From: Saccharomonospora piscinae | Lineage (GTDB): Bacteria > Actinomycetota > Actinomycetes > Mycobacteriales > Pseudonocardiaceae | Length of the DNA: 64,000 nt | Assembly (NCBI RefSeq): GCF_005862235.1 | Contig: NZ_VCEK01000001.1 | Span: forward strand, 496,001-560,000 | Reading direction: 5' to 3' | Shown here: positions 25,901 to 32,079 of the stretch, one piece after another | How positions within the stretch are numbered: the first letter of the stretch is position 1 | Layout of the letters: each line of letters opens with the position of its first letter | Position numbers and translations under genes: made by a program | The notes under the pieces: generated by a model | The model's input: the letters and a program-made list of their open reading frames with translations, nothing else | Databases searched by the model: none | What the model was told of the DNA's origin: nothing

Positions 25901-27645
25901 CACGCGGACCATTCGCTGTAGGGCAGTTCGTTGCCGTCAGCATCCCAGATCAGGTATCCCAGCTGGTAACCGTTGGTGGGAGTCCAGGTGTCCCTGCCCT
26001 TGTTGGTCACGGTCACGCGCATGACGCCGTCGTCTGTGGTGGTGAGCTGCGACGTCAGGTCTCCGACGTCGTAGGTGGCCCAGTAGGGTGAGGAGGTGAC
26101 CTGGAGGTATGGCGCATTGGCCGACGAGACGCTCGCGAACTTCTTCCACCCGTAGGAATCCGTGCTGGAAGCTCGGACGGTGAGCCCGTGGTTCGCCTTG
26201 CCGTGGGTCCAGTCGTACAGCAGGTCGCTGCCCTCTTGGCCCAGGTCGATACCCACCCACCGGGACGAGCAGGCCGAGCTGTGGCCGTACGCGAAGGACT
26301 TCTCCGCGACCGCCGCGCCGTAGGACGGACCGGGATAGGACTTCTTTCCGCTGACCGACCAGGCTTCGGTGACCGGATGGACCGTGACTTTGCGTGCGTT
26401 ACACGAGTACGACCACGCCGAGTACATCTGGAGCTTCGCACCAAGGATGTAGTGCCCGGCGAGCTCCGACGAGATGGAGTCGAACTTGAGGTAGGACGCC
26501 GCCTTGTTGCCCCCGCCGTTATAGGTGCCGACGCTGAGAGTGGACTCGCCCGAGTAGTCCGCGTTGTAACCCGACATGACGTACGTGGAGCCGTTCGAGT
26601 CCTTGTTGACCGTCGGGTCGACCACGACGGGAAACACCCGCTCGGGATCCGCAAGCCAGTCCTCGTCGATGTGCACCCGCAGCACGGGACCAGCAGCGTC
26701 CGTGACGAGTTCGTAGTTGACCCCACGCGACCGCGCGCCCTCACCCACTCGCGGGTCGACGTTCGAGTCCTCCATGAATCCCGGCGGTATCACTCCGCGC
26801 ACGGTGCCGTCGGCATCACGCAGCAGCACCGCACCGTCGTGTAGCTCAGCGTCGAGCCCGTCCAGCTGCAGCGGGAAGTCCCAGACCGTGGGCGCCTCGG
26901 TGGACTTAAGGACGATCTCTTCCTTCGCGCCCGACGGCGTCGCCGCGATCCGGAGGTCGGCGTCGGGCCGCAGGTCCGGGTACACAACCTCGTTCCCGTC
27001 GACCTCGCCCGAACTGGGTGCGGCATCGGCCACGCCGAACCCGAAGACGTGCTCGTCGAGTTCGACGCGGGCCATCCCCGCGGCTCTCGCCGCACTCGAG
27101 AATCGCTTCACGTCCGAGTCCGCGCGGCTGCGCCAACCGTCTTCGTCCGCCACAAGCGTGGAATCAATCTTCGACCAGCCGCCCGTGGTGCGGTAGAACT
27201 GGCGTCCCTCGTACGCGCGGACCGTCTGTGTCCCGTCGGTGTTGGCGAACACTTGAAGGTCTGACTTACTGCGATCCGTGAGCAGCCGACTCGTGCCCGG
27301 GACGAAACCGTCCGGGGCCGTCGGAGGCTCCGCCTCGCGGACGTCCACAGTGGTCTCTCGTAGTGGCGGCTCCTCCAGATCGCCGTCCGGGTGGCGCCGG
27401 TCCGGTGCCAGACCGTCGGCCGGCTCGGCGGCGTGCTCGCCGGAGTCGATCCTCGCGTCGGTCGACTCGGCCGTGGCCGTGTGACTGCGACCCGCCGCGG
27501 TTCCCTCCTCCTGCTCCGGGAGTTGTCCTTGCGCTGAGACCGCACTATGACCCCACGGCGGAGCGACTAGCAGCCCGGCAGTGAGCACCAGAACCAACAC
27601 CAGCGTCATCGCGCGCAGCGGGACGGACAGAGAGCGGCTGACCAC
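16960..27645 (-). CDS. Secreted Rhs/YD-repeat polymorphic toxin with LamG, Hint and ART-HYD1-like tip (3561 aa)
   Basis: GTG start at 27645. Residues 1-40 are a Sec signal (long Leu/Val core, ending near SAVSAQG). Visible order: acidic linker; DNRLRE-type domain ~350-515 (TLSVGTYNGGGNKAASYLKF); beta domains incl. an Fn3-like one ~520-740; Rhs N-terminal region ~742-955 (VTRTYNSLDPRDGLVFGSGW); three LamG domains ~1020-1175, ~1295-1450, ~1530-1690 (SVELWFRTESSDGGVLFS); tens of YD repeats ~1740-2915; RHS core ~2930-3050 (YSPFGEQT, MGARWYQP); pretoxin; Hint domain ~3295-3443 (NSFVAGTQV ... VLVHNC); tip ~3450-3561. The tip reads IYFHYTSEEGHRGILANDGH and KIHVTQNMG, like HYD1-type ADP-ribosyltransferases. 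The YD shell should encapsulate the tip and the Hint domain may release it by self-cleavage. The intact frame and adjacent immunity gene suggest it is functional. Target is inferred, not shown. Confidence 0.9.
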   Translation of the reverse strand: MVSRSLSVPLRAMTLVLVLVLTAGLLVAPPWGHSAVSAQGQLPEQEEGTAAGRSHTATAESTDARIDSGEHAAEPADGLAPDRRHPDGDLEEPPLRETTVDVREAEPPTAPDGFVPGTSRLLTDRSKSDLQVFANTDGTQTVRAYEGRQFYRTTGGWSKIDSTLVADEDGWRSRADSDVKRFSSAARAAGMARVELDEHVFGFGVADAAPSSGEVDGNEVVYPDLRPDADLRIAATPSGAKEEIVLKSTEAPTVWDFPLQLDGLDAELHDGAVLLRDADGTVRGVIPPGFMEDSNVDPRVGEGARSRGVNYELVTDAAGPVLRVHIDEDWLADPERVFPVVVDPTVNKDSNGSTYVMSGYNADYSGESTLSVGTYNGGGNKAASYLKFDSISSELAGHYILGAKLQMYSAWSYSCNARKVTVHPVTEAWSVSGKKSYPGPSYGAAVAEKSFAYGHSSACSSRWVGIDLGQEGSDLLYDWTHGKANHGLTVRASSTDSYGWKKFASVSSANAPYLQVTSSPYWATYDVGDLTSQLTTTDDGVMRVTVTNKGRDTWTPTNGYQLGYLIWDADGNELPYSEWSAWTKMPRTVAPGQSVTVDARLKSLPPGSYTVRWDMGRRGETRFSWHDVPMSGGVVFNVPNQTPMVESASPPSNFNATTLTPTLAMKGRDRDTHPGEPIRYNFKICDTSGEDCTESGWQDTPRWTVPDATLEWSENYVWHGRLSDTEDESPWTLPAYLSTRVPQPAITSHLASTDGVDPGVGNYSTQVTDATLAVPGPELTVTRTYNSLDPRDGLVFGSGWATRWDTRVRIEDGTDVALVTYPDGRQARFGRNPDGEFASPPGQGLSLRDTENGWLLRFKNGDRYSFDADGRLVSITDAVGHVQELTYADDGNLSQVTDVASERALHFTWAEGHVTQVRTGPEPQLAWTYAYEGDRLVSVCDPTDACTSYAYDTGSHYPTVVRDANPHAYWRLTESEGGTAGSEVPGLWGDLSGTATDVAFGLEPGPMSGTPATAGVFDGATSHVQLPDDLVRNSAYASVELWFKTTSTDGGVLFSTSHDMPGEDDPAGSMPVLYVGTDGKLHGHFWNNQVEGMASADPVNDGQWHHAVLTGAFDTQTLYLDGTAVGTLTGELANLDPHNFLGVGAVDDRDWPAKPTGPWSYFDGAISEAAFYQHPLDPVVVAEHSAASVASDQLTSVTRPGGVVEAELTYDDVADRVVTFVDDNGGTRHFGKPDVEGDGFRYASSVRASEPGSFWRMSEADGATARSDPALRRGAYHRGDGGRGDGPFPGSSARTLDGTDSFVRLPDDTIHGARRLSVELWFRTESSDGGVLFSIADHLPGEPSSNGSMPALYVGTDGKLHGHFWQGGVDGIASTNSVNDGEWHHVVLTGNVDTQTLYLDGTAVGSLSGEISNHRVHTLLGTGWTPVHDWPAIGDRDWAHFEGSIAQAAVYHHALSAERVTAHHAARSDVDTYTSAVADTGPHTRWGLEEGDTARRAEPAPGTGSARYEQVSLAADPAMRGGHAARFDGTGSHVRLPDNAIHGRQRLAVEMWFRTESSDGGVLFSIADHLPGEASSSGSMPALYVGTDGKLHGHFWNGSAKGIVSRDTVNDGEWHHAVLSADRHRQWLYLDGNQVDYQDGEILNHRTHAFVGTGWTANLSWPAIGDRDWGYFDGSIGEVSLYQRPLDSASVAAHYSASTAATEVRTTDPGGHETVYTHDPTRGGRLVSVTRQSAGTTLYEYDEGGFVRRVVDENGHAVTYSNDERGNRLSTTRCRDDGSEACYTSYREYFVNPDDPLDPRNDSVTFARDARSTSDSDDRYVTRHVLHGNGLIASSRSPGSTDGLQRTTLHAYTDGTEAAVGGGTQPAWLRRATTDPAGNVTRYLYTSAGDLARVTDPAGEVTEYTYDGLGRVTSETVHSAALPGGSATTSYVYDGASRLVEQIDPATVNAVTGVEHQQRTVSVYNADGTLASATVSDVEGHDESRTIDYTYDEHGRVHTVTGPEGGVTTTEYDDFGAVTRTVDEVGTEFVTTYTEARHQQATRTVKDFSGDGQPARDVVLESRAYDPAGRLASVTDAMGRTTAYTYYDDDLLASETLLDYTDPATGDTRDVELNTYTYTGTGEVDTHTSGEGRYSTETDYDNAGRPVQSTDRERDIVLREEETTYDDADNVVRTVGRNADGSVHTDEEFGHDALGRETSHTVHTGTESLTTLTERDEGGLVRSVVDPRGTADGANPADFTATFSYDALGRQVRQTVPPVEVESHGNPAVTATPVTTVGYNTFGEQTDLKDPRGNVTHTGYDRAGRPVESRKPDYLPPGAAEPMVATTSVDYDDAGRVVASTDEFGQTTTYGYDELGNQRRVTDPPSLHGQAGGTWIATYDPLGEVLSTSDPRGARTHATYDKLGRQITSSVVETVPEPTRILTTHYTHDALGNVASVTSPSGRVVETTYDDLGNELSTTDGLGNTTIQTYDGAGRPVATTDPTGRGTEIEYDRAGRRVAVSDLGPDGTVERTREFDYDRAGNATRATDALGAATTYTHDALNRLTSITRPVSDGESITTDYGYDRAGNLTRSTDGNGNTTVFTVNAWNMAESTIEPATERTPDAADRTYTAVYDVLGRLAELRKPGGVTIDHSYDPQGNLLEQVGSGAEVVTADRMFSYDAAGRMVSASAPGGDNTYSYDDRGNLMEASGPSGESSFVYDDDGLPTSVTTSAGTSVFGYDAAGRLTNALDAATGTTLAYDYDEAGRVTDVGYGAGGGGRALAYDELGRFASDTLTAPDGTDTASITYEWDDEDRLIAKDTEGVAGAAQNSYDYDQAGRLVSWDNDGTAHTYEWDAAGNLVQDGSVGAVFDERNQLVSKGGTDYVYTPRGTVASRTTGGVATGVEFNAFDELVADGTASYAYDGLNRLVEADGGALSYVGTGIKVASDHTGDYTYTPDGTPLGMTHTGGAGLAWTDSHTDLIGLINPSTGALAGSRTYSPFGEQTAHHGTQPALGYQHQYTDPDTGNVNMGARWYQPHTSTFTNRDTATLNPHDLTNANRHTYAANNPLTYTDHSGYFLDAVWEGIKEISGYNDVVRCFGGSWSGCGWAVAGLTPWGKFAKLFKRGESAATSSKVTSPSVSAPTKSLTRAQSKKIIDGFSQRWRNFGRNIRQAIDRAMSLCGGRCGVAVTRAVTNALGKNGNRASAQARAADAAIAAATQSDAAAAAAARAARIRRDVLTPHKRPEPTPTLSPEVLKRLHAANNAPPINLGVLTPPTHNDNFADAITTNTHLSTPRTTPAPRSKNTSTDAQWSASCTSNSFVAGTQVVMADGPAKPIEDVELGEFVVATDPETGESGPRKVVATITGSGEKDLVEITVDTDGDTTETITATDGHPFWVPNQREWLTAAQLQPGDWLRTGSGTWVQVQHTHARTAQQRVHNLTINQLHTYYVQTETTPVLVHNCNNATTHDPANIADQLEDNIYFHYTSEEGHRGILANDGHLKIGANSAGKIHVTQNMGNPLEIERDIFIGSKKYTGKADFVFAFQMPEGVELLPGAPYELIAKGSLKVPAENVVFHGRNPF
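17315..17760 (-). other. Hint (intein-like) autoprocessing domain inside Rhs protein
   Basis: Residues ~3295-3443 of the Rhs protein. Opens CTSNSFVAGTQVVMADG (Cys at the first splice-type position; Ser follows), has TDGHPFWVPNQREWLTA (block B-like histidine) and ends NLTINQLHTYYVQ ... VLVHNC, the canonical Hint ending with His-Asn then Cys. Such pretoxin Hint domains cleave polymorphic toxins just before the tip. The residues needed for cleavage appear to be present. Confidence 0.8.
18539..19017 (-). repeat. 479-bp RHS-core repeat, copy within the Rhs gene
   Basis: Encodes the end of the YD region and the RHS core of the large toxin (VATGVEFNAFDELVADGTAS through FTNRDTATLNPHDLTN). It matches 28002-28480 on the opposite strand base for base over long stretches, with only scattered differences. 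Equal length of both copies means recombination between them keeps the reading frame through the repeat. Confidence 0.9.
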
Positions 27646-28001
27646 GGAACCCCCAGAGCAGCAGCGGGCATGAGCGGGGCAGCACTCTCACTGTCCTCAC
27701 GCCCACTCAGCGCCCGACAAACGAGTCAAACGCACCGAAAATTAGCGATACTCACAACCTTGCTCAAGAGACCCTGATCACGAACACCGAAGCGTCACGG
27801 CACCGATGCATGATCGAGACTGCGATACCACGCAGGGCAACATCGGTTGTTGACGCAAGCCGCCACACCAGTGACATCTGCGGGCCGCACAAGACACGAC
27901 CTACCCCTGCGTGCTCGACCCTGTCGATGGACGGTGCCGTCACGTTTCTGCGCCGATACAAGGATTTCGAGGCACCAAAGGCATCGTCGGCGTGGTTCAA
28001 G
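27646..28001. other. Region upstream of Rhs gene, no gene
   Basis: 356 bp between the Rhs start and the orphan RHS-core repeat. No coding frame with family resemblance was found. It should hold the Rhs promoter and leader. It is AT-richer than flanking chromosomal DNA near 27720-27780. It lies inside the potentially invertible segment, so the promoter would move with the Rhs body. Confidence 0.6.
27739..27767 (-). promoter_or_regulatory. Candidate promoter for Rhs gene
   Basis: On the minus strand TTGAGC (27767-27762), 17-bp spacer and TAATTT (27744-27739), about 95 bp before the GTG. It is a weak match to the vegetative consensus, chosen because the surrounding sequence is the most AT-rich in the region. 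Confidence 0.3.
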
Positions 28002-28480
28002 TGGTGTGGCCACGGGGGTGGAGTTCAACGCTTTCGACGAACTGGTGGCCGACGGGACGGCGAGTTATGCCTATGACGGGCTGAACCGGCTGGTTGAGGC
28101 GGACGGTGCGGCGTTGAGTTATGTCGGTACCGGCATCAAGGTCGCCTCCGATCACACCGGTGACTACACCTACACCCCCGACGGCACCCCCCTCGGCATG
28201 ACCCACACCGGCGGGGCGGGGCTGGCCTGGACCGACTCCCACACCGACCTCATCGGCCTGATCCAGCCGGCCACCGGGGCTCTGGCCGGGTCACGTTCCT
28301 ACAGCCCCTTCGGTGAGCAGACCGCCCACCACGGCACCCAACCCGCACTGGGCTACCAACACCAATACACCGACCCCGACACCGGCAACGTCAACATGGG
28401 CGCCCGCTGGTACCAACCCCACACCAGCACCTTCACCAACCGCGACACCGCCACCCTCAACCCCCACGACCTCACCAACA
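28002..28480 (+). repeat. 479-bp RHS-core repeat, orphan copy upstream of Rhs gene
   Basis: Plus-strand copy of 18539-19017, without any start codon or Rhs body before it. It begins abruptly at GTGGCCACGGGGGTGG and ends exactly where the main gene continues into ANRHTYAANN; here a different tip follows. This is the classic structure of a displaced orphan rhs-CT cassette. Confidence 0.9.
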
Positions 28481-29155
28481 CCTCCGCGCCTACATCGAGC
28501 AACTCCGCGAACAAATCATCGAAGACCGCGTCAACACACCACAACCCCGCCCAGACAAAACAAAAAAGATCACCGACAACATACGCCAAGCCCTCGAAGA
28601 CGCCAAAAAAACACCATCATCGACCTCGGCACCATCACACCACACGACGAACACACCCCATACCAACCCCAGACCACACCCGGTATCGGCCAACCAGGCC
28701 CCCTCCCACCCGCAACAGGACAACTCGAAAACCCCTGCACCAACGGCGGACACACCAAAGACGACGGCAGCCGCAGCAGCTTCATCTGGACATGTGGGGC
28801 GGCCGAGCCGGAGGTAACTGTTGAGCAGGTAATCTCGGGCTCTGACGGCAGTGTGCGAATCTTCCGGAACGTCGATGCCGCTGAGTTCGACTCGATCGCT
28901 AGGACGGGCAAGTTCGAAACAGGAGATGGCGCAATGGAGGGGAAGTGGTTTGCCACTCAGGGTGAGCATTCTGATGCCTGGGTGAACTTCTCAACCGTGG
29001 CCAGGGGCTGTCCGTGACGACGCGGATACCAAGTTCCTTGACCTCGCGCCTGCACTACCATGCAGGCAAACTAGATAGGGCCGGACTATTATGCGAATGC
29101 GGATCAACTTGCATGGATTAACCAACAAATGAGCGGAATTGAGTTGTGGCCATGA
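28481..29155 (+). pseudogene. Alternative toxin tip (ADP-ribosyltransferase-like), frameshifted
   Basis: Continues directly from the orphan RHS core but out of frame. One frame reads LRAYIEQLREQIIEDRV and TKKITDNIRQALEDAKK. After an A7 run (28614-28621 area) the sense continues in another frame: TIIDLGTITPHDEHTPYQP, SVRIFRNVDAAEFDSIARTG, then GKWFATQGEHSDAW. After further breaks it ends DYYANADQLAWINQQMSG with ELWP and TGA at 29153. The RIFRNV...EGKWFA...AYYAN-type pattern resembles ADP-ribosyltransferase-like polymorphic toxins. At least three frame breaks, so silent as read. Its TGA overlaps the following immunity ATG. Confidence 0.75.
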
Positions 29156-29499
29156 TGGAAAAGATCGAGAGCCCTATGGCGCGCGCCGTGGTTCGCTGGC
29201 GGACCACTGATGAGGGCGGACGCTATTCCGGACCGCCAGCGGCGCGAGTATACATGGCCACGTCTATATTCGTTCTGGGGAAAGAAGTCGAAACTGAGCC
29301 CGGGTGGCCAGAATCGGGAGATCAATTGAGTATCTTACTGGAGAAATTAGAGGGACTTGATGAGGGGGCGTGGTTCTGCGCGGTTGGGTTTCTCGTGCCC
29401 GACCTAGCATCTCCATATCTACATCCAGGCGCCAATCTCCTCATTCTTGAGGGCCTCAAAACGGTCGCCTCCGCGCAGGTCACCGAAGTTTTTTCCTGA
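29152..29499 (+). CDS. Putative immunity protein, EF-Tu-domain-like (115 aa)
   Basis: ATG at 29152 overlaps the toxin-tip stop (ATGA). Reads VVRWRTTDEGGRYSGPP, VYMATSIFVLG, then WFCAVGFLVPD, YLHPGANLLILEGLKTVASA and QVTEVF. The GGR, large beta content and terminal EG...VA.xxV pattern resemble the C-terminal beta-barrel of EF-Tu-like immunity proteins. It should protect against the adjacent, now broken, tip. Its stop codon lies at the edge of a mobile-element end (29496-29517). Confidence 0.6.
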   Translation: MMEKIESPMARAVVRWRTTDEGGRYSGPPAARVYMATSIFVLGKEVETEPGWPESGDQLSILLEKLEGLDEGAWFCAVGFLVPDLASPYLHPGANLLILEGLKTVASAQVTEVFS

Positions 29500-29517
29500 G
29501 AGCCCATAACACATTGG
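29496..29517 (+). repeat. Mobile-element terminal repeat, same as MITE at 40.5 kb
   Basis: AGAGCCCATAACACATTGG is 18/19 identical to the terminal inverted repeat of the MITE at 40492-40653. No partner end is seen nearby, so this is a solo end or scar. The TGA of the preceding immunity gene falls at its boundary. Confidence 0.6.
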
Positions 29518-29539
29518 TGATCTTGAGTTGAGATGATCT

Positions 29540-29985
29540 TGGTTGGATGCGCCCTGGGTCGTCGTCGGGTTATGGTCGCGGGTCGCCGACCCGGCCGGGC
29601 GGTTGATCTGGGCCTCGCCCGCCCTGCCTGGCGCCCGGCACGACATGGGTGCAGCCCGCGAGCACGGCCTCATCGAGGCCCTGACCACCGCCGGGATCCG
29701 GGTCGTCGCCGACAGCGCCTGCCGCGGCGCGGGCCCCAACGTCGACCTCCCGCACCGCCGCCGATTTCGCGACAACGACTCCGACGACCGGCCCCGTCTC
29801 TCTCGGCGAACCAGAAAGCCGTCAACGCGGCCCACGCCCGACTACGCGACCCCGGCGAACGCGCCAACGCCCAGCTCCAAAGCTGGAAAGCCCTCCGCAA
29901 GATCCCCACCTGCCCACACCACGCGACCCTGCTGAGCAACGCAGTACAGACCCTCGTCCACGCAGGCTGAACACAACTGGAAAAG
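29540..29985 (+). mobile_element. IS5-family transposase 3' fragment
   Basis: Frames read LPGARHDMGAAREHGLIEAL then IRVVADSACRGAG. After a shift they read LSANQKAVNAAHARLRDPGE, RANAQLQSWKALRKIPTC and a stop at 29968. This is the C-terminal half of the DDE_Tnp_4 transposase whose N-terminal half survives at 16.0 and 32.6 kb. Ends ACAACTGGAAAAGGCTCA, shared with the fragment near 35.95 kb, probably the element's right end. Confidence 0.7.
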
Positions 29986-30059
29986 GCTCACAATCCGCCG
30001 CGTAACGTGATATGTACCCGATGGGCTCTCTGTGGACCGGATGGGATGGGAACTGACCT

Positions 30060-30410
30060 GTGGCTGACCTCTTGACGATCGCCGAATTGCCGGAGGGCTT
30101 CGACTATCCGGCGGAGTTCATCCGCGTGGTCGAACTGGGGCTGACCGACCTCGAGCCTTGGTGGATCTTCGACGGTGACCAGTTGCGGCGTCGGGCGATC
30201 GGGCTGCGCGAGCGGTATCCCGCACGCCAACTGGTGCCTTTCGCCCGGCGCCAGGACAACGACGACGTGGCCTGCTGGGATCTCGACAATGGAAACGTTG
30301 CTGTGGTTCACGACCTGGCATCCCCGGGCTGGGAGCAGCGTGGGGGGTTCCCCGACTTCAATGCATGGCTGCGCCAGGCCATCGAGGACCTCATCGAGCA
30401 CGGTGGGTGA
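30060..30410 (+). CDS. SUKH/SMI1-KNR4-like immunity protein (116 aa)
   Basis: GTG start with GGGATGGGAA upstream. Reads IAELPEGFDYPAEFIRVVEL, LEPWWIFDGDQLRRRAIGLR, LVPFARRQDNDDVACWDLDN and PGWEQRGGFPDFNAWLRQAI. The LVPFARRxDNDDVACW centre and the final W...FNAWL helix are the standard SUKH/SMI1 pattern. GC-rich, so probably acquired from a related actinomycete. No linked toxin tip remains; an IS66 remnant abuts it. Confidence 0.8.
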   Translation: MADLLTIAELPEGFDYPAEFIRVVELGLTDLEPWWIFDGDQLRRRAIGLRERYPARQLVPFARRQDNDDVACWDLDNGNVAVVHDLASPGWEQRGGFPDFNAWLRQAIEDLIEHGG

Positions 30411-30414
30411 CGAC

Positions 30415-31180
30415 CGGAAGCGGTCAGGTCGCGGCGACTGTGGTCGGGGTGAGAGCAAGGGAGCCACGGCCCAGTCGGGAAAAGTTGCCGCAGGGCGTCG
30501 ATGAAAGTGATGTGCCATTTGTTGGCGGTGGACAGGTAGGACTGAACGACGGCGAACTCGGCGACTCCCCGCAGGGTTCGCCGGCATCCGCCCGAGGCGT
30601 GCTGCTGCACTTCCGTGGGGCTGATGTCGCACTCGGCCTGGTTCGTGGAGGGGACGGCCAGGTCGGTGGGGAACAGTAGGTGCCTGGCGAAACGTTCGCC
30701 AGGGTTCGGGCGCCCTTCGCCAGCGCGCCGGTGTAGCGGCGGTGGATCCGGGCGAGACCCTCCTCGTCCAGCGCGGTGCGGCCCGGCCCGCGGGCGGCGA
30801 CGGCAAGGTGGTGGGCCTCGGTCGCCCATGGTCTTGGCCCACAGCTGTCCGGCAGGGTCGGCCTGGTGCACTCTACGAAGATCACGCAAGAGGTGGGCGC
30901 CGCACCAGGCGTGTTCGACTTGAGTCAGGTGCTGCTAGCAGGCGTAGCCGTCACGCACCAGCATGCCGCCGACGTCGATCGCGTCCTTGGATCTGCTGCT
31001 GTGCAGTCGTCCGGTGGCAGGGTATCGCCTGCTCCGGGGCCTCGACCTGATTCAAGGTGCGGCCGGAGCCGCCCCTTCTGCCCGCCGGGCCTGCGGCCGG
31101 TGCCGGTGCGCGAGGAGCCACCGTTGCGGCGGCGCGTGGGCGGGTCCGAGGACCGCGGCTTGCTGCAAGCGAGCCACGCG
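30415..31180 (-). mobile_element. IS66-family transposase remnant
   Basis: On the minus strand, frames read RRNGGSSRTGTGRRPGGQKG, then SKDAIDVGGMLVRDGYAC, an in-frame TAG, WCGAHLLRDLRRVHQADPAG and finally LYSPTDLAVPSTNQAECDIS-like and VVQSYLSTANKWHITFIDAL. These are IS66 transposase signatures (HCGAHLLRELR; LSTARKQGxxxxDAL). Several frameshifts and a stop make it inactive. Confidence 0.7.
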
Positions 31181-31251
31181 CAATCTACCCACACGCTACC
31201 TACGAAGACCTCGGCAACGACCTGAACCTCGGGTACCTTATGAGATCATGA
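31180..31251 (+). pseudogene. Tail of a lost toxin tip coupled to DUF6881 gene
   Basis: The last codons of a plus-strand frame read ATYEDLGNDLNLGYLMRS and stop at TGA 31249-31251, overlapping the next ATG as ATGA. The upstream part is replaced by IS66 sequence. This is what remains when an IS removes a toxin but leaves its end and the immunity gene. Confidence 0.45.
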
Positions 31252-31535
31252 AGCACGTCAAAGTCATGTGGAGCCACAACCTTCCTGGCGAGCCGAATTG
31301 GATCCTTAGTGAACTTGACAAGGACGGATACGAGGTTCGAAAAGTCCAGATCTACCGTGATGGACGATGTGAATGGACTGATGCACAGCATGAGACTAGC
31401 AATATCGGCCTATCCGAAGTGCCGTTTCCGGACGTCAGTGAGATTTCCGGGCAGCCAGAATTTGATGCAGTAGGTATATCCTGCCAATACTTTGAAAACG
31501 TCTGGGCTTGCGCTCAGGATAAGCGACGACCGTGA
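31248..31535 (+). CDS. DUF6881-type immunity protein (95 aa)
   Basis: Starts MKHVKVMWSHNLPGEPNWIL and continues SELDKDGYEVRKVQIYRDGR, LSEVPFPDVSEISGQPEFDA and ISCQYFENVWACA. The opening, the SELDxxGYEvRKVxxFxDG centre and the PFPxxxEI...EF end match the DUF6881 family, small cytosolic proteins often next to toxins. Intact; ATGA coupling to a toxin remnant supports an immunity role. Confidence 0.7.
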   Translation: MKHVKVMWSHNLPGEPNWILSELDKDGYEVRKVQIYRDGRCEWTDAQHETSNIGLSEVPFPDVSEISGQPEFDAVGISCQYFENVWACAQDKRRP

Positions 31536-31564
31536 CGCTTTCTCTGGTCTTATCGAGTTCACGG

Positions 31565-31672
31565 CTCGAACTCCTCACCGGCCTCACTGGGAAGCCCTAT
31601 GAAAGAATCGCCAAAGGCTCATTGAAAATTCGAGCAGAGAATGTCGTATTTCATGGAAGGAATCCTTTTTAA
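31565..31672 (+). pseudogene. Remnant of ADP-ribosyltransferase toxin tail
   Basis: The final codons before a TAA at 31670-31672 read GKPYERIAKGSLKIRAENVV and FHGRNPF. They match the end of the intact Rhs tip (PYELIAKGSLKVPAENVVFH), ending in the same NPF. The rest of the toxin is absent; upstream sequence belongs to the DUF6881 module. Confidence 0.8.
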
Positions 31673-32073
31673 TGTCTGAGCTGATCGAGTTCGACGATTA
31701 CCATCAGGTGCAGTTACTCCTGCGTGCTGGTATCGAGTTGAAATTTGAGCTGTCTGACGATGAAAATATTATGAATGGAAGCTCGATCTATGCTGCCGCG
31801 CTGAATAATCTTCGTGAAGGCTGGCTTCAAGGCTTGCGCGCGACTTCGACACCGAGGGGAGTGCAGTTTGTAGCCAGTTGGTATCAGTTGTCACAAAACC
31901 GAGAGAATTTCAAAATAGTAGCACGAAGGGTTACCCGACTTCCGGGCTGGCGCGAGCGGGATGCCGTCGATTTCCGCGAATGGGTTGAAGTTCTCGCGGC
32001 ACCATTAACTGTGGACGATGAGACACTGGAGGCCATCAAGGCGGCGGCTGAAGAAGAACAACGTCTCCAATGA
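31672..32073 (+). CDS. Immunity protein paralogue of the Rhs tip immunity, copy 2 (133 aa)
   Basis: About 90% identical to the protein at 16559-16960 (MSELIEFDDYHQVQLLLRAG, ENIMNGSSIYAAALNNLREG, terminal acidic helix). The ATG overlaps the TAA of the toxin remnant (TAATG). Intact, so it may give redundant or relaxed-specificity protection even though its own toxin copy is gone. Confidence 0.75.
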   Translation: MSELIEFDDYHQVQLLLRAGIELKFELSDDENIMNGSSIYAAALNNLREGWLQGLRATSTPRGVQFVASWYQLSQNRENFKIVARRVTRLPGWRERDAVDFREWVEVLAAPLTVDDETLEAIKAAAEEEQRLQ

Positions 32074-32079
32074 GGGTGA

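Noticed and set aside
18487..26600. Regularly spaced similar sequences that could suggest a CRISPR array or tandem repeats
   Set aside because: They are degenerate YD coding repeats and LamG copies with protein-level, not exact nucleotide, periodicity; no constant repeat-spacer structure.
28313..29017. A 234-codon frame as an intact gene
   Set aside because: Its first half is out of frame with the RHS core and reads as low-complexity T/P/R; only its second half is toxin-like, so it is part of a frameshifted tip.
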